Assembly: GCF_000716785.1 (NCBI RefSeq)
Contig: NZ_JNYY01000005.1
Location: forward strand, 1-64,000
Direction: 5' to 3'
Length of the DNA: 64,000 bases
DNA from: Amycolatopsis vancoresmycina
Lineage (GTDB): Bacteria > Actinomycetota > Actinomycetes > Mycobacteriales > Pseudonocardiaceae
Both the position numbers and the translations under genes were made by a program. Every line of letters starts with the position of its first letter. Within the stretch, counting starts at the first letter, position 1. Positions 7,567-15,647 of the stretch are shown piece after piece. The notes under the pieces were generated by a model. The model ran no database searches, was not told where the DNA came from, and was given only the letters and a program-made list of their open reading frames with translations.

Positions 7567-7593
7567 CAACGCGGGTCGTCGGCACGGTGTTCC
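7567..7593 (-). promoter_or_regulatory. ECF-type promoter of sigE (likely autoregulated)
   Basis: On the minus strand, GGAACA (7593-7588), a 16-bp spacer, then CGTTG (7571-7567). This matches the actinobacterial ECF/SigE consensus GGAAC-N15/16-CGTTR. A transcript should start near 7558-7561, leaving a short leader with AGGAG before the ATG at 7541. Confidence 0.75.
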
Positions 7594-7731
7594 CGTGTGG
7601 TCGGATTTCAGTCTCTCCGGGTTCCTTATGGTTCTAGTGAGACTGGACTGAGAGCAGGCTGAGAACTTCTTCCCGGGTGCTTACCAGGGAGCCTGCGCGG
7701 ATTTATCGACAACCAACGCTAACCTCCGTGC

Positions 7732-8376
7732 GTGAACACGCCCACCCCTGCGGCCGCACCGGCCGATTCCGGGTTCGTCGACGGGTACCTGCCCGACGAC
7801 GAGGTGCTGTCCGCGGCCCGCGCCAGGGCCGAGGACCTGGGCTGCACCCCCCTGAGCGCGGGTGCGGGCGCGACGTTGCGCTTCCTGGCCGCAACGCTGT
7901 GCGCGAAAGCGGTGGTCGAGGTGGGCACGGGAGCAGGCGTGAGCGGCCTGAGCCTCCTGCGCGGAATGGCCCCGGACGGCGTCCTGACCAGCATCGACGT
8001 CGAGCCGGAGTACCAGCGCGCGGCGCGCACGACATTCCGCGAGGCGGGCTTCGCACCGGGCCGGACGCGGTTGATCATCGGACGCGCACTGGACGTACTG
8101 CAGCGCCTGACCCCGGGCGGCTACGACCTGGTGTTCGTGGATTCGGCCCACATCGAGTACCCGGGGTGCTACGAGCTGGGGGTATCGCTGCTGCGACGCG
8201 GCGGAATCATCGCGTTCCACAACGTCCTGGTGGGCGGCCGGGTGATCGACCCATCCCACCGGGACCCGGAGACGCTGGCGCTGCGCGAGGTGGCCCGGGC
8301 GTTCCGCGAGGACGAACGCCTGGTCCCGGCGTTGCTGCCGGTGGGCGGCGGACTACTGGTGGCGGCAGCCACCTGA
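7732..8376 (+). CDS. class I SAM-dependent O-methyltransferase (Rv1220c-like)
   Basis: A 214-residue soluble methyltransferase of the catechol/caffeoyl-CoA O-methyltransferase group. The SAM site is visible as VVEVGTGAGVSGLSLLRGM (motif I) and LTSIDVEPEY (acidic residue after beta 2). The metal/catalytic region is YDLVFVDSAHIEYPGCYELG, followed by GGIIAFHNVLVGGRV. GTG start, divergent from sigE, in the same relative position as Rv1220c beside M. tuberculosis sigE. The physiological substrate is not known from the sequence. The gene converges on the MFS gene with 3 nt between stops. Confidence 0.88.
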   Translation: MNTPTPAAAPADSGFVDGYLPDDEVLSAARARAEDLGCTPLSAGAGATLRFLAATLCAKAVVEVGTGAGVSGLSLLRGMAPDGVLTSIDVEPEYQRAARTTFREAGFAPGRTRLIIGRALDVLQRLTPGGYDLVFVDSAHIEYPGCYELGVSLLRRGGIIAFHNVLVGGRVIDPSHRDPETLALREVARAFREDERLVPALLPVGGGLLVAAAT

Positions 8377-8379
8377 GTC

Positions 8380-9561
8380 TCACCCAGCACCCACCAACTC
8401 GAGCCGCTCAGCACGCACCCGAGTCCCAGCCCCCACCGCAGCCACCGCCAGCAGCAGCCACACCGCCACCACGGCAACCAGCCAAGCCCACCCCGCGTGC
8501 CCGTAAACCCAAGCCCCAGCAGCCCCGCCGACGCTGCTGCCCAGGTAGTACGTAGCCGTGTACATCCCACCCACCTGACCGCGCGCCCCCTCCGGAGCAT
8601 CAGCCGCCGCCCACCCGTTCGCAACGGCGTGAGCCGCGAAGAACGCGCACGTCAGCACCAAGAACCCGGCGATGACCAGCGGCAAGTGATCCGGCAGCGT
8701 CAAAGCCGCACCGACAGCGGTCAACAGCAACGCACCCACCAGCGCACGGCGGCGCCCCACCCGCGCCACCAGCCGCCCGGCCGCCGCCGAGGACACCGAG
8801 CCGGTCGCATAAGCCAAGAACACCAGCGACGCGATCGCCGGCGACAGGTCGAGAGGGTGGCCGGTAAGCCGGAACCCAGCCGCGTTGTACAGCGCAACGA
8901 AGGACCCCATCGCCAGCAACGCCACGGCGTACTGCGCCAGCAACACCGGCCTGCTCAACGCCGTCAAAAGCCCCCGCCCGACACCCCCGGAACGCCCCGC
9001 ACGAGACCCCGGCGGCAACGCAACAACCGTAACGGCCGAGCACACCGCCCCCACCGCAGCGACGACGAACAACGCTCCACGCCACCCCAGCGGCCCCGCG
9101 GTGAACCCACTGGCCAACCGCCCGAGCATCCCCCCGACCGTGTTGCCGGCGATCATCGCGCCCACCGCAGCCGCAACGCCCGCGCGGCCCAGCCGTTCGG
9201 CCAGGTACGCGGCCGCAACCCCAGGGAACCCCGCGATGGCCACGCCCTGCAGCGCACGCAGCACCAGCAGCGCCGGATACGTCGGCATCAGCGGCAGCAG
9301 CAGCCCGATCACCACCGACGCGACAACCGACGTCAGGATCACCGGACGCCGTCCGACCACCTCGGACAGCGCCGCGATAGGCAGCACGGCGATGGCGAGC
9401 GCCCCGGTCGCGACACTGACCGCGAGCGCCGCCCCACCGGGATCCAGGTGGTACTGCGCGGCAAGCTGCGGCAGCACCGGTTGCGGCGCGTAGAGCAGGG
9501 CGAACGAGGAGATCCCGGCCGCGGCAACGGCGGTCTTGACTCGGCGGGTGGAAGTCACCAT
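8380..9561 (-). CDS. MFS efflux transporter (YnfM-like)
   Basis: A 393-residue major facilitator with about 12 hydrophobic segments. The motif-A loop is recognisable as SEVVGRRPVIL between helices 2 and 3, with a second-half counterpart GRLVARVGRRRALVG. The N-terminal AGISSFALLYAPQPVLPQL is typical of the YnfM/arabinose-efflux-like group. I use the ATG at 9561; a longer reading from 9603 would cross the LysR promoter. Transcribed divergently from a LysR-type regulator that probably controls it. The substrate cannot be predicted. Confidence 0.85.
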   Translation of the reverse strand: MVTSTRRVKTAVAAAGISSFALLYAPQPVLPQLAAQYHLDPGGAALAVSVATGALAIAVLPIAALSEVVGRRPVILTSVVASVVIGLLLPLMPTYPALLVLRALQGVAIAGFPGVAAAYLAERLGRAGVAAAVGAMIAGNTVGGMLGRLASGFTAGPLGWRGALFVVAAVGAVCSAVTVVALPPGSRAGRSGGVGRGLLTALSRPVLLAQYAVALLAMGSFVALYNAAGFRLTGHPLDLSPAIASLVFLAYATGSVSSAAAGRLVARVGRRRALVGALLLTAVGAALTLPDHLPLVIAGFLVLTCAFFAAHAVANGWAAADAPEGARGQVGGMYTATYYLGSSVGGAAGAWVYGHAGWAWLVAVVAVWLLLAVAAVGAGTRVRAERLELVGAG

Positions 9562-9620
9562 TCGAAAGTAAGCAGCGCTAATCAATACGTCTAATGCGTT
9601 CAAGTGGCAGAATCGATGCG

Positions 9621-10523
9621 GTGACGTATGACTCGCTGTCCGCGCAGGTCACGCCCCACCTGCCGTTGCTCGCCGCACTGCGGGAGACGAGGAACATCAC
9701 ACGCGCCGCCGAGCTGCTGGGCGTGCCGCAGCCGACGGTCAGCCGCCGGCTCGCCGCGCTGGCCGACGCGCTCGGAGCCCCGCTCACCGTCCCGGACGGC
9801 CGCGGCATCCGGCTGACGCGCGCGGCGGAACTGCTGGCCGAGGCGGCCGAGCGCGGCCTGGCGGCGGTCGAGACCGGCGTCCGGCTGGCGCGCGAGGAGG
9901 TGTCACCGGAGTCGGGGCACGTCGTGCTGGGGTTCCTGCACCTGCTCGGGCGGTCGCTGGTGCCCTCGCTGCTGCGCGGGTACCGCGCGCGGTACCCGGG
10001 CGTGCGGTTCACGCTGGTGCAGGGCTCGCGGCAGGACATGGTCGACCGGCTCGTGGCCGGCGAGCTGGACCTCGCCCTGGTGGCGCCGCTGCCGGCCGTC
10101 CCGGCGCTGGCCTGCGCGGGCCTGGTGGACGAGGAGATCCTGCTGTCGGTCCCGGCCGGTCACCGGCTGGCCGGGCGGGCGTCGGTGCGCGTGGCCGAGC
10201 TGGCGGACGAGGAGTTCGTCCTGCTGGAGCAGGGGTATGGCGTGCGAACGTTGACCGACGAGCTCTGCGCGGCGGCGGGCTTCACGCCGCGGATCGCGTT
10301 CGAGGGCCAGGAGTCGGACACCGTGCGCGGCTTGGTGGCGGCGGGGCTGGGGGTGGCGCTGCTGCCGAGGTTCGGGCCGGGCACCCCGGCGGGGGTGGCG
10401 GAGGTGCCGCTTTCACCGCCGCCGTACCGGACGATCGGGCTGGCGTGGCGGGCGGACGAGCCGATGACGAGCAGGGGCGCGGCGGCTTCGCGCAGCGTCC
10501 GGCCCATCGAGGTCAGCTCGTAG
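9621..10523 (+). CDS. LysR-type transcriptional regulator with aberrant C-terminus
   Basis: N-terminal winged HTH (PLLAALRETRNITRAAELLGVPQPTVSRRLAAL) and a LysR substrate-binding domain (from ~residue 85: GHVVLGFLHLLGRSLVPSLLRGYRARYPGVRF). GTG at 9621 is used; an ATG at 9594 is possible and neither has a clear ribosome site. It is divergent from the MFS gene, its probable target. After RTIGLAWRAD the expected LysR ending is replaced by EPMTSRGAAASRSVRPIEVSS, which is antisense to the neighbouring HxlR gene. The final ~30 residues therefore look like read-through into a fused convergent gene. Confidence 0.85.
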   Translation: MTYDSLSAQVTPHLPLLAALRETRNITRAAELLGVPQPTVSRRLAALADALGAPLTVPDGRGIRLTRAAELLAEAAERGLAAVETGVRLAREEVSPESGHVVLGFLHLLGRSLVPSLLRGYRARYPGVRFTLVQGSRQDMVDRLVAGELDLALVAPLPAVPALACAGLVDEEILLSVPAGHRLAGRASVRVAELADEEFVLLEQGYGVRTLTDELCAAAGFTPRIAFEGQESDTVRGLVAAGLGVALLPRFGPGTPAGVAEVPLSPPPYRTIGLAWRADEPMTSRGAAASRSVRPIEVSS

Positions 10524-10744
10524 CTCACGTGCGGCGGCATGACTTCGCGGACTGTCCGGGTCAGGATCCCGTCCCGCTCGAGGTCGCGCAGGGTCACCGT
10601 GAGCATGCGCTGGCTGATCCCGTCGATGGCCCGCTTGAGCTCGGTGAAGCGCAGCGGCCCGTCCTTCAGCACGCGGACGACGAGCAGCGCCCACTTGTCG
10701 CCCACGATGTCGAGCACCGCCCGGGTCCGGCACGCGTCCTGCAC
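10160..10744 (-). CDS. HxlR-family regulator, 3' end overlapping the LysR gene
   Basis: GTG start at 10744 with GGAGGTAACC upstream at 5-nt spacing. Residues 1-~85 are a normal HxlR winged helix: Cys4 in MQDACRTRAVLDIVGDKWALLVVRVL, RFTELKRAIDGISQRMLTVTLRDLERDGIL and VSYELTSMGRTLREAAAPL. HxlR proteins usually end about 20-30 residues later; here the frame runs ~100 residues antisense through the LysR gene to a stop at 10160. The functional core is intact and the tail is probably a by-product of a deletion joining the two genes. Divergent from the hydrolase, which it likely regulates. Confidence 0.75.
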   Translation of the reverse strand: MQDACRTRAVLDIVGDKWALLVVRVLKDGPLRFTELKRAIDGISQRMLTVTLRDLERDGILTRTVREVMPPHVSYELTSMGRTLREAAAPLLVIGSSARHASPIVRYGGGESGTSATPAGVPGPNLGSSATPSPAATKPRTVSDSWPSNAIRGVKPAAAQSSSVNVRTPYPCSSRTNSSSASSATRTDARPASR

Positions 10745-10813
10745 GGTTACCTCCAGAGAACCGGGGCACGGAAAAGTGCCTTATTGCCCGCCGCGCGTCG
10801 AGTGGATCACGAT

Positions 10814-10854
10814 GGTTCCGGTTACCGAATGGTACCGAGGCACTGACCGGAACC
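10814..10854. promoter_or_regulatory. candidate HxlR operator
   Basis: In the 119-bp gap between the hxlR-type gene and the hydrolase, a perfect 9-bp inverted repeat GGTTCCGGT (10814-10822) / ACCGGAACC (10846-10854) flanks two direct TACCGA copies 10 bp apart (10823-10828 and 10833-10838). This layout suits a dimeric winged-helix repressor. No binding data; assignment by position only. Confidence 0.45.
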
Positions 10855-10863
10855 GAGGTGGAA

Positions 10864-11628
10864 ATGTCAACGTTCGTCCTAGTGCACGGCGCCTGGCACA
10901 GCGGACGGTGCTGGGACCGGGTGGTCCCGCGGCTCGAATCGGCCGGGCACCGGGTGCTCGCGCCGTCGCTGACCGGCTACGGCGACAAGGCGCACCTGCT
11001 GAGCCCGGAGGTCGGGCTCGGCACCCACGTCGACGACATCGCCACGCTGGTCGAGGCGCTCGACGACGTCGTGCTGGTCGGGCACAGCTACGCGGGCCTG
11101 GTGATCTCCTCGGTCGCCAACCGCCACCCGGAGCGGATCGCGGACCTGGTGTACCTCGACGCGATGGTCCCGGAAGACGGCGAAACCGCGGTGGACGTCA
11201 TGCCGATCACGGAACAGCTCATCGACGCCGCGGTCGACGGCTGGCGGGTCCCGCCGCTGCCGGAGCTGCCACCGCCGCTCGGCCTGTTCGGGGTGACCGA
11301 CCCCGGAGACGCCGCCTGGCTGCGCTCGATGCTTTCCGACCAGCCGGTGCGGTGCCTCCAGGAACCGGTGCGGCTGGACAACCCGGCGGTGCACGCGATC
11401 CCCCGCACGCACATCCACTGCACCGGCGGGCGCCCGGACGGCATCACCCGGCGGCCCGTCCCACCGGGGTCACGCGTGCGGGAGCTGCCGACCGGCCACG
11501 ACTGCATGATCACCATGCCCGCCGAGCTCGCCGCGCTGCTCGCCGAGGTGGCTCAGCTCAGCGACGCCGCCAGCTCCACCAGCGTCCGCGCCGCGAACCC
11601 AGTCGCACCCGGGACCACCTCGTCGTAG
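10864..11628 (+). CDS. alpha/beta hydrolase (esterase-like)
   Basis: Soluble alpha/beta hydrolase of the EstC/salicylate-esterase-like group. The oxyanion region is VLVHGAWHSGRCW, the nucleophile elbow VLVGHSYAGLV and the C-terminal His is in LPTGHDCMI. ATG at 10864 preceded by GAGG at 5 nt; a GTG six bases earlier is less likely. The protein should naturally end near LAALLAEVA; its final ~25 residues are antisense to the end of pepA (76-nt convergent overlap). Divergent from the HxlR gene, suggesting ligand-induced expression. Substrate unknown. Confidence 0.85.
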   Translation: MSTFVLVHGAWHSGRCWDRVVPRLESAGHRVLAPSLTGYGDKAHLLSPEVGLGTHVDDIATLVEALDDVVLVGHSYAGLVISSVANRHPERIADLVYLDAMVPEDGETAVDVMPITEQLIDAAVDGWRVPPLPELPPPLGLFGVTDPGDAAWLRSMLSDQPVRCLQEPVRLDNPAVHAIPRTHIHCTGGRPDGITRRPVPPGSRVRELPTGHDCMITMPAELAALLAEVAQLSDAASSTSVRAANPVAPGTTSS

Positions 11629-13013
11629 TTCTTCTCCGACCGCGCCGGGCCCGCGATGTCCAGGTGCGCCCACGGCAGTCCCGCCGTGAACTCGCGCAGG
11701 AACAACGCCGCCGTGATGCCGCCAGGGCCGCCCGGGGTCTGGCGGACGTCGCCGAACTCGCCGCGGACGTTCTCCGCGTAGTCCTCCACCAGCGGCATCC
11801 GCCACCAGGCCTCGCCCACCCGGGCGCCCGCTTCCGACACCGCGGCCGCCAGTGCGTCGTCCGAGGCGAACAGGCCGCCCGTGCGCAGGCCCAGCGAGAC
11901 CTTCATCGCGCCGGTCAGCGTCGCCGCGTCGACCACGTAGTCCGGGGAGAACTTGCGGATGCCGTACGCCAGCGCGTCGGCCAGGACCATCCGGCCCTCC
12001 GCGTCCGTGTTGCCCACCTCGGTCGTCTTGCCGCCGTAGTGGCGGACGATGTCGCCCGGGCGGTACGACGAGCCCGAGACGTGGTTCTCCGCGCACGGGA
12101 CCAGCGCCGTCACCCGGACCGGCAGCCCCAGTGCCGCGATCGCGCGGGTCGCCGCGATCACCGCCGCGCCGCCCGCCATGTCCGTGCGCATCAGGTGCAT
12201 GCCGTCGGCCGGCTTGATCGACAGGCCGCCCGTGTCGAACGTGATGCCCTTGCCCACCAGCAGCAGGTGCCGGGTCGCGCCGGCCGGCTGGTACGTCATC
12301 TCGACCAGCCGCGGCGGCCGCGCCGAACCGCCGCCGACCGCCAGGACGCCGCCGAAGCCCTCCGCCGCCAGCCACTTCTCGTCCCGGACCGTCACCTCGA
12401 CGCGCGAGCCGGCGACGCGGGCCGCGGTGTCGGCCAGCCAGGCCGGCGTCTTCACGTTGGACGGCGTGTTCGCGAGGTCGCGGGTCAGCGCCGTCGCCGC
12501 CGCGAGCGCCGCGGCCCGCTCGACCAGCTCCGGCACCGCCTCGTCGGCGGTGACCAGCCGGATCGTCCGCACCACCGGCTTCGGGTCCTCGGCGGTCACC
12601 TTGAACCGGTAGCCGCCGAGCAGCAGGCCCAGCACCAGCTCGGTCACGTGCTCGCCGGACGCCTCCTCGGGCAGTTCCAGCTGCACCGCGCGGAACGCCT
12701 TGCCGCCGTTTTCGACGTCCTCGGCCAGCGAAGCGTGCACAGCGCGAACCAGGGCCGCGCCGGTCTTGCGGTACTGCTTGGGTTCGCCGCCGCCCAGCCC
12801 CGCCACCCAGCGCGGGCCGGTGCCGGGGACCGTCTGGACGTCGCCCGCCTTGCCGCTGATCCGGACGCCCTCGATCTCCAAGGGCTCGACGTCATCGTTG
12901 TCGGGCGCGGCCACCAGCCGGGCCGTCGGGAGGCCGCGGCGGAGCTGTCCCGCGACCTCGATGTCGAGCAGGGTAGCCGGAACGGGCGGTAGCGGATTAC
13001 GCACAGTGAGCAA
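11553..13013 (-). CDS. pepA: leucyl aminopeptidase, M17 family
   Basis: A 486-residue cytosolic aminopeptidase using two metal ions. The C-terminal catalytic domain shows the M17 signatures: GKGITFDTGGLSIKP (metal Lys and Asp), MRTDMAGGAAV (metal Asp) and the NTDAEGRMVLADAL signature. Length and two-domain layout are normal. The upstream gap holds an imperfect hairpin (13037-13064) separating it from the DUF3117 gene. Expected roles are intracellular peptide turnover and possibly glutathione-type conjugate breakdown. Confidence 0.95.
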   Translation of the reverse strand: MLTVRNPLPPVPATLLDIEVAGQLRRGLPTARLVAAPDNDDVEPLEIEGVRISGKAGDVQTVPGTGPRWVAGLGGGEPKQYRKTGAALVRAVHASLAEDVENGGKAFRAVQLELPEEASGEHVTELVLGLLLGGYRFKVTAEDPKPVVRTIRLVTADEAVPELVERAAALAAATALTRDLANTPSNVKTPAWLADTAARVAGSRVEVTVRDEKWLAAEGFGGVLAVGGGSARPPRLVEMTYQPAGATRHLLLVGKGITFDTGGLSIKPADGMHLMRTDMAGGAAVIAATRAIAALGLPVRVTALVPCAENHVSGSSYRPGDIVRHYGGKTTEVGNTDAEGRMVLADALAYGIRKFSPDYVVDAATLTGAMKVSLGLRTGGLFASDDALAAAVSEAGARVGEAWWRMPLVEDYAENVRGEFGDVRQTPGGPGGITAALFLREFTAGLPWAHLDIAGPARSEKNYDEVVPGATGFAARTLVELAASLS

Positions 13014-13036
13014 CCTTCGGGCGCAGAGGAACCGCG

Positions 13037-13064
13037 ACCCCGGCCTCCGAAGGGAGACCGGGGT
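13037..13064. terminator. hairpin between DUF3117 gene and pepA
   Basis: ACCCCGGCCTCC paired with GGGAGACCGGGGT around a short loop, with one internal mismatch. On the minus strand it follows the DUF3117 stop (13095) and precedes pepA. Confidence 0.55.
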
Positions 13065-13094
13065 GCGACGGAAGGACGGATCGGGAAGGCAGGC

Positions 13095-13262
13095 TCAGCC
13101 GGTGACCTCCGCCAGTGCGGCGCCGAGGTCCTTCGCTTCTTCCGCGGAGAGTTCGACGACGAGTCGCCCACCACCCTCGAGCGGTACGCGCATCACGAGG
13201 CCCCGCCCCTCCTTAGTCACTTCGAGGGGACCATCTCCGGTCCGGGGCTTCATGGCCGCCAT
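13095..13262 (-). CDS. DUF3117 protein (Rv1211-like)
   Basis: A 55-residue protein starting MAAMKPRTGDGPLEVTKEGR and ending with an ELSAEEAKDLGAALAEV helix. It closely matches the DUF3117 family typified by M. tuberculosis Rv1211. A strong ribosome site (GGAGGGAG) lies 7 nt before the ATG at 13262, so longer frames can be dismissed. The function is unproven; a small beta-rich regulatory protein is plausible. In mycobacteria it lies beside tag and the DivIVA-domain gene, which are also close by here. Confidence 0.9.
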   Translation of the reverse strand: MAAMKPRTGDGPLEVTKEGRGLVMRVPLEGGGRLVVELSAEEAKDLGAALAEVTG

Positions 13263-13461
13263 AGCGTGCTCCCTCCGTCTCAACCGGCGCGCCCGGGTCG
13301 CGCTCGCGTGAAAGCCAGCCGGGTCTGGTGTCCATTGTCCCTCATCAGCGGCCGGGCGCATCAGCGGAGGGGATCTTTTACCGCCGTATCGGTGCTGGTA
13401 TGCGGCCCGCGCGAGGTGAAAGACTCTCGGCCGACCGAAGTTTTCCGCGCAAGGAGAAGAC

Positions 13462-14256
13462 GTGACCACATCCGACGTCCTGTTGACCGCCGACGCCGAC
13501 GGGGTGCGCACCCTCACCCTCAACCGGCCGCAGGCGTACAACTCGCTGACCGTGGAGCTGAAGGAAGCACTGCTCGCGGCACTGCGCGAGGCGGCGGACG
13601 ACAAGGGAGTCCGCGCGGTCGTGCTGACCGGTTCCGGCAAGGCGTTCTGCGCCGGGCAGGACCTCAAGGAGCACGTGGGACTGCTGCAAGCGGGTGACCC
13701 CGCCCCGCTACAGACCGTGAAGGAGCACTACAACCCGATCGTCAAGGCGATCGTGGCGATGGAGAAGCCGGTGATCGCCGCCGTCAACGGCACCGCCGCC
13801 GGTGCCGGTGCCGCCTTCGCCTACGCCAGCGACCTGCGGATCGCCGCCGAGTCGTCGTCGTTCCTGATGGCGTTCGCCAACGTCGGGCTCGGCCCGGACT
13901 CGGGCGCGTCCTGGACGCTGCAGCGGCTGGTCGGCTACGGCCGCGCCGCCGAGCTGATGCTGCTGGCCCGGACCGTCGACGCGGCCGAGGCGCTGCGGCT
14001 CGGCCTGGTCGCCGAAGTCGTGCCGGACGCGGAGCTCGCGGCCCGCGCCCAGCAGGTGGCGGCGAAGCTCGCGGCCGGCCCGACCGTGGCCTACGCGAAG
14101 ATCAAGAGCGTGCTAAACCTGGCCGCGCAGTCGACGTTCGACGAGGCCCTCGACGCCGAGGACGCCGCCCAGGCCGCGCTCGGCGGAACGGCCGACCACG
14201 CCGAAGCCGTCGAGGCCTTCGTCGCCAAGCGCAAGCCCACCTTCCAAGGCAAGTAA
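13462..14256 (+). CDS. enoyl-CoA hydratase/isomerase (PaaG-like crotonase)
   Basis: A 264-residue crotonase-fold enzyme acting on acyl-CoA. Oxyanion-hole segments are FCAGQDLKEH and AAVNGTAAGAGAAFAYASDLRIA. The second catalytic position is Asp (GLGPDSGASWTLQRLVG) rather than the hydratase Glu, as in PaaG-type isomerases, so isomerase activity on ring or unsaturated acyl-CoA is more likely than plain hydration. GTG start with AAGGAGA upstream. It stands alone, with a perfect hairpin at 14275-14318 after it. Confidence 0.88.
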   Translation: MTTSDVLLTADADGVRTLTLNRPQAYNSLTVELKEALLAALREAADDKGVRAVVLTGSGKAFCAGQDLKEHVGLLQAGDPAPLQTVKEHYNPIVKAIVAMEKPVIAAVNGTAAGAGAAFAYASDLRIAAESSSFLMAFANVGLGPDSGASWTLQRLVGYGRAAELMLLARTVDAAEALRLGLVAEVVPDAELAARAQQVAAKLAAGPTVAYAKIKSVLNLAAQSTFDEALDAEDAAQAALGGTADHAEAVEAFVAKRKPTFQGK

Positions 14257-14274
14257 GCAGCCTGCCGCGACAGG

Positions 14275-14318
14275 TCGTGAGTGTTTAGGCGGGTTCTAAC
14301 CCGCCTAAACACTCACGA
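14275..14318. terminator. perfect 21-bp hairpin, TCGTGAGTG family copy 1
   Basis: Left arm 14275-14295 (TCGTGAGTGTTTAGGCGGG, then TT), 2-nt CT loop, right arm 14298-14318, perfectly paired. It sits between the convergent enoyl-CoA hydratase and tag genes and overlaps the tag stop. A second member is at 37484-37527 and differs only by compensatory changes. Confidence 0.85.
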
Positions 14319-14876
14319 GGCGCGGAAGCAGCCGGAGACGTGGTCGTCGACCATGCCGGTCGCCTGCATCAGCGCGTAGCACGTCGTCGGGCCGAGGAAG
14401 ACGAAACCGCGCTTCTTCAGCTCCTTCGCCATCGCCTTGGACTCGTCGGTGATGGCCGGGACGTCGGCCATCGTCGCGGGCCGCTTGTGCGAAGCGGGCG
14501 CGAACGACCACAGGAGGTCGTCGAGCGGCTGGTCCAGCGAAGCGATCGCCTGCGCGTTCTTGATCGCGGCCAGGATCTTCGCCCGGTTCCGGACGATCGA
14601 CGCGTCCTGCATCAGCCGCTCGACGTCGGCGTCGCCGAACTTCGCCACCTTCGCCGGCTTGAACTGCTTGAACGCCTTCCGGAAGCCCTCTCGCTTGCGC
14701 AGGATCGTGATCCACGACAGCCCCGACTGGAACGACTCGAGGCAGAGCCGCTCGTACAGCGCGTCCTGCCCGTGGAGCGGCACGCCCCACTCCGTGTCGT
14801 GGTACTCGATGTAGTCCGCGGCCGAATTGCCCCAGCTGCACCGCGCGACGCCGTCGGCGCCGACCAGCTCACTCAT
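14313..14876 (-). CDS. tag: DNA-3-methyladenine glycosylase I
   Basis: Base-excision repair enzyme removing N3-methyladenine. Family hallmarks: RCSWGNSAADYIEYHDTEWG at the N-terminus, LCLESFQSGLSWITILRKRE, KGFVFLGPTT-like KRGFVFLGPTTCYALMQA and the zinc/structural C-terminal region VDDHVSGCF. The ATG at 14876 has GGTGGG upstream; a GTG at 14882 is also possible. It overlaps the SRPBCC stop and is last in the PadR-DivIVA operon. Rv1210 holds the same position in M. tuberculosis. Confidence 0.93.
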   Translation of the reverse strand: MSELVGADGVARCSWGNSAADYIEYHDTEWGVPLHGQDALYERLCLESFQSGLSWITILRKREGFRKAFKQFKPAKVAKFGDADVERLMQDASIVRNRAKILAAIKNAQAIASLDQPLDDLLWSFAPASHKRPATMADVPAITDESKAMAKELKKRGFVFLGPTTCYALMQATGMVDDHVSGCFRAS

Positions 14877-15327
14877 CCCCACCCACCGAATAGTCCTCCG
14901 CGAACCGCGCGAACCGCCGCAGCGACTGGCGCACCCCCAGCGCGAACGCCGGCCGCACCACCGGCCAGCCGAGCCGGCCCAGCGGCCCGAACGGCAGCCG
15001 CAGGTGCTCGGCCCAGACGAACGTCGAGCGCGCCGCCCCCTTCGCCACCACCTGGAACGTGCCCGTGCCCTGCACGACGCTGCCCAGGTGCCGGACCGCG
15101 CACCGCACCGGCGGCTCCCAGCTGGTGATCTCCATGGTGTCGGTGAAGCCGATGCCGGCCACGCCGGTGAACGCCGACAGCCGCGACCCGACGCTGCGGC
15201 CGTTGCCCTCGACCACCTCGACCTCGGTGCCGAGCATCCATTCGCCCTGGCGGGTCCAGTCGGTCAGCGCGAGCCAGGTCGTCCCGGCCGGAGCGCGGAC
15301 GTCGACCGAGAGCACCAGGTCCGTCAC
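14869..15327 (-). CDS. SRPBCC-fold protein
   Basis: A 152-residue polyketide-cyclase/START-like protein. The start DLVLSVDVRAPAGTTWLALTDW and the central EVVEGNGRSVGSRLSAF then MEITSWEPPVRCAVRHLG are typical of actinobacterial SRPBCC proteins that bind a hydrophobic ligand. No catalytic residue can be named. Start and stop overlap the flanking genes (ATGA at 15324-15327), so it is cotranslated with the DivIVA-domain protein and Tag. Confidence 0.85.
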   Translation of the reverse strand: MTDLVLSVDVRAPAGTTWLALTDWTRQGEWMLGTEVEVVEGNGRSVGSRLSAFTGVAGIGFTDTMEITSWEPPVRCAVRHLGSVVQGTGTFQVVAKGAARSTFVWAEHLRLPFGPLGRLGWPVVRPAFALGVRQSLRRFARFAEDYSVGGDE

Positions 15328-15647
15328 GGGGCGCCCTCGGGCGCGTTCTCCCGCTCCTGCTCGCGCTGCTCCAGCTCGGCGACCCGGGCGCGCAGCTCGT
15401 CGAGCTCGACGCCGAGCCGCCGCACCACCCAGTCCACTTCGGACATCTTGTAGCCGCGGAACACCAGCTGGAACCGGACGTCGGCCAGGTCCTCGCCGGT
15501 GATGTCCTCGGCGGGCAGCCGCGTGGGCGAGCTGCCCGGCGGCAGCGGGGCGAGCTCCTCACCCCGGCCGAACACCACCGCGGCGAGCAGGAACACCACG
15601 GCCGCCACCAGCAGCATGACTACGAGGTAGATCAGCGCGGTCGTCAC
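15324..15647 (-). CDS. DivIVA-domain membrane protein (Rv1209-like)
   Basis: GTG start at 15647, 107 residues. One N-terminal membrane helix (TTALIYLVVMLLVAAVVFLLAAVVF) is followed by a DivIVA-type repeat, FQLVFRGYKMSEVDWVVRRLGVELDELRARVAEL, which predicts a short coiled coil. DivIVA/Wag31-type motifs recognise curved or growing membrane regions in actinobacteria, so a polar-growth or cell-wall link is plausible. It is coupled to its neighbours by a GTGA overlap at the start. In mycobacteria the equivalent gene sits between gpgS and tag; here cyd and padR genes separate it from gpgS. Confidence 0.85.
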   Translation of the reverse strand: MTTALIYLVVMLLVAAVVFLLAAVVFGRGEELAPLPPGSSPTRLPAEDITGEDLADVRFQLVFRGYKMSEVDWVVRRLGVELDELRARVAELEQREQERENAPEGAP

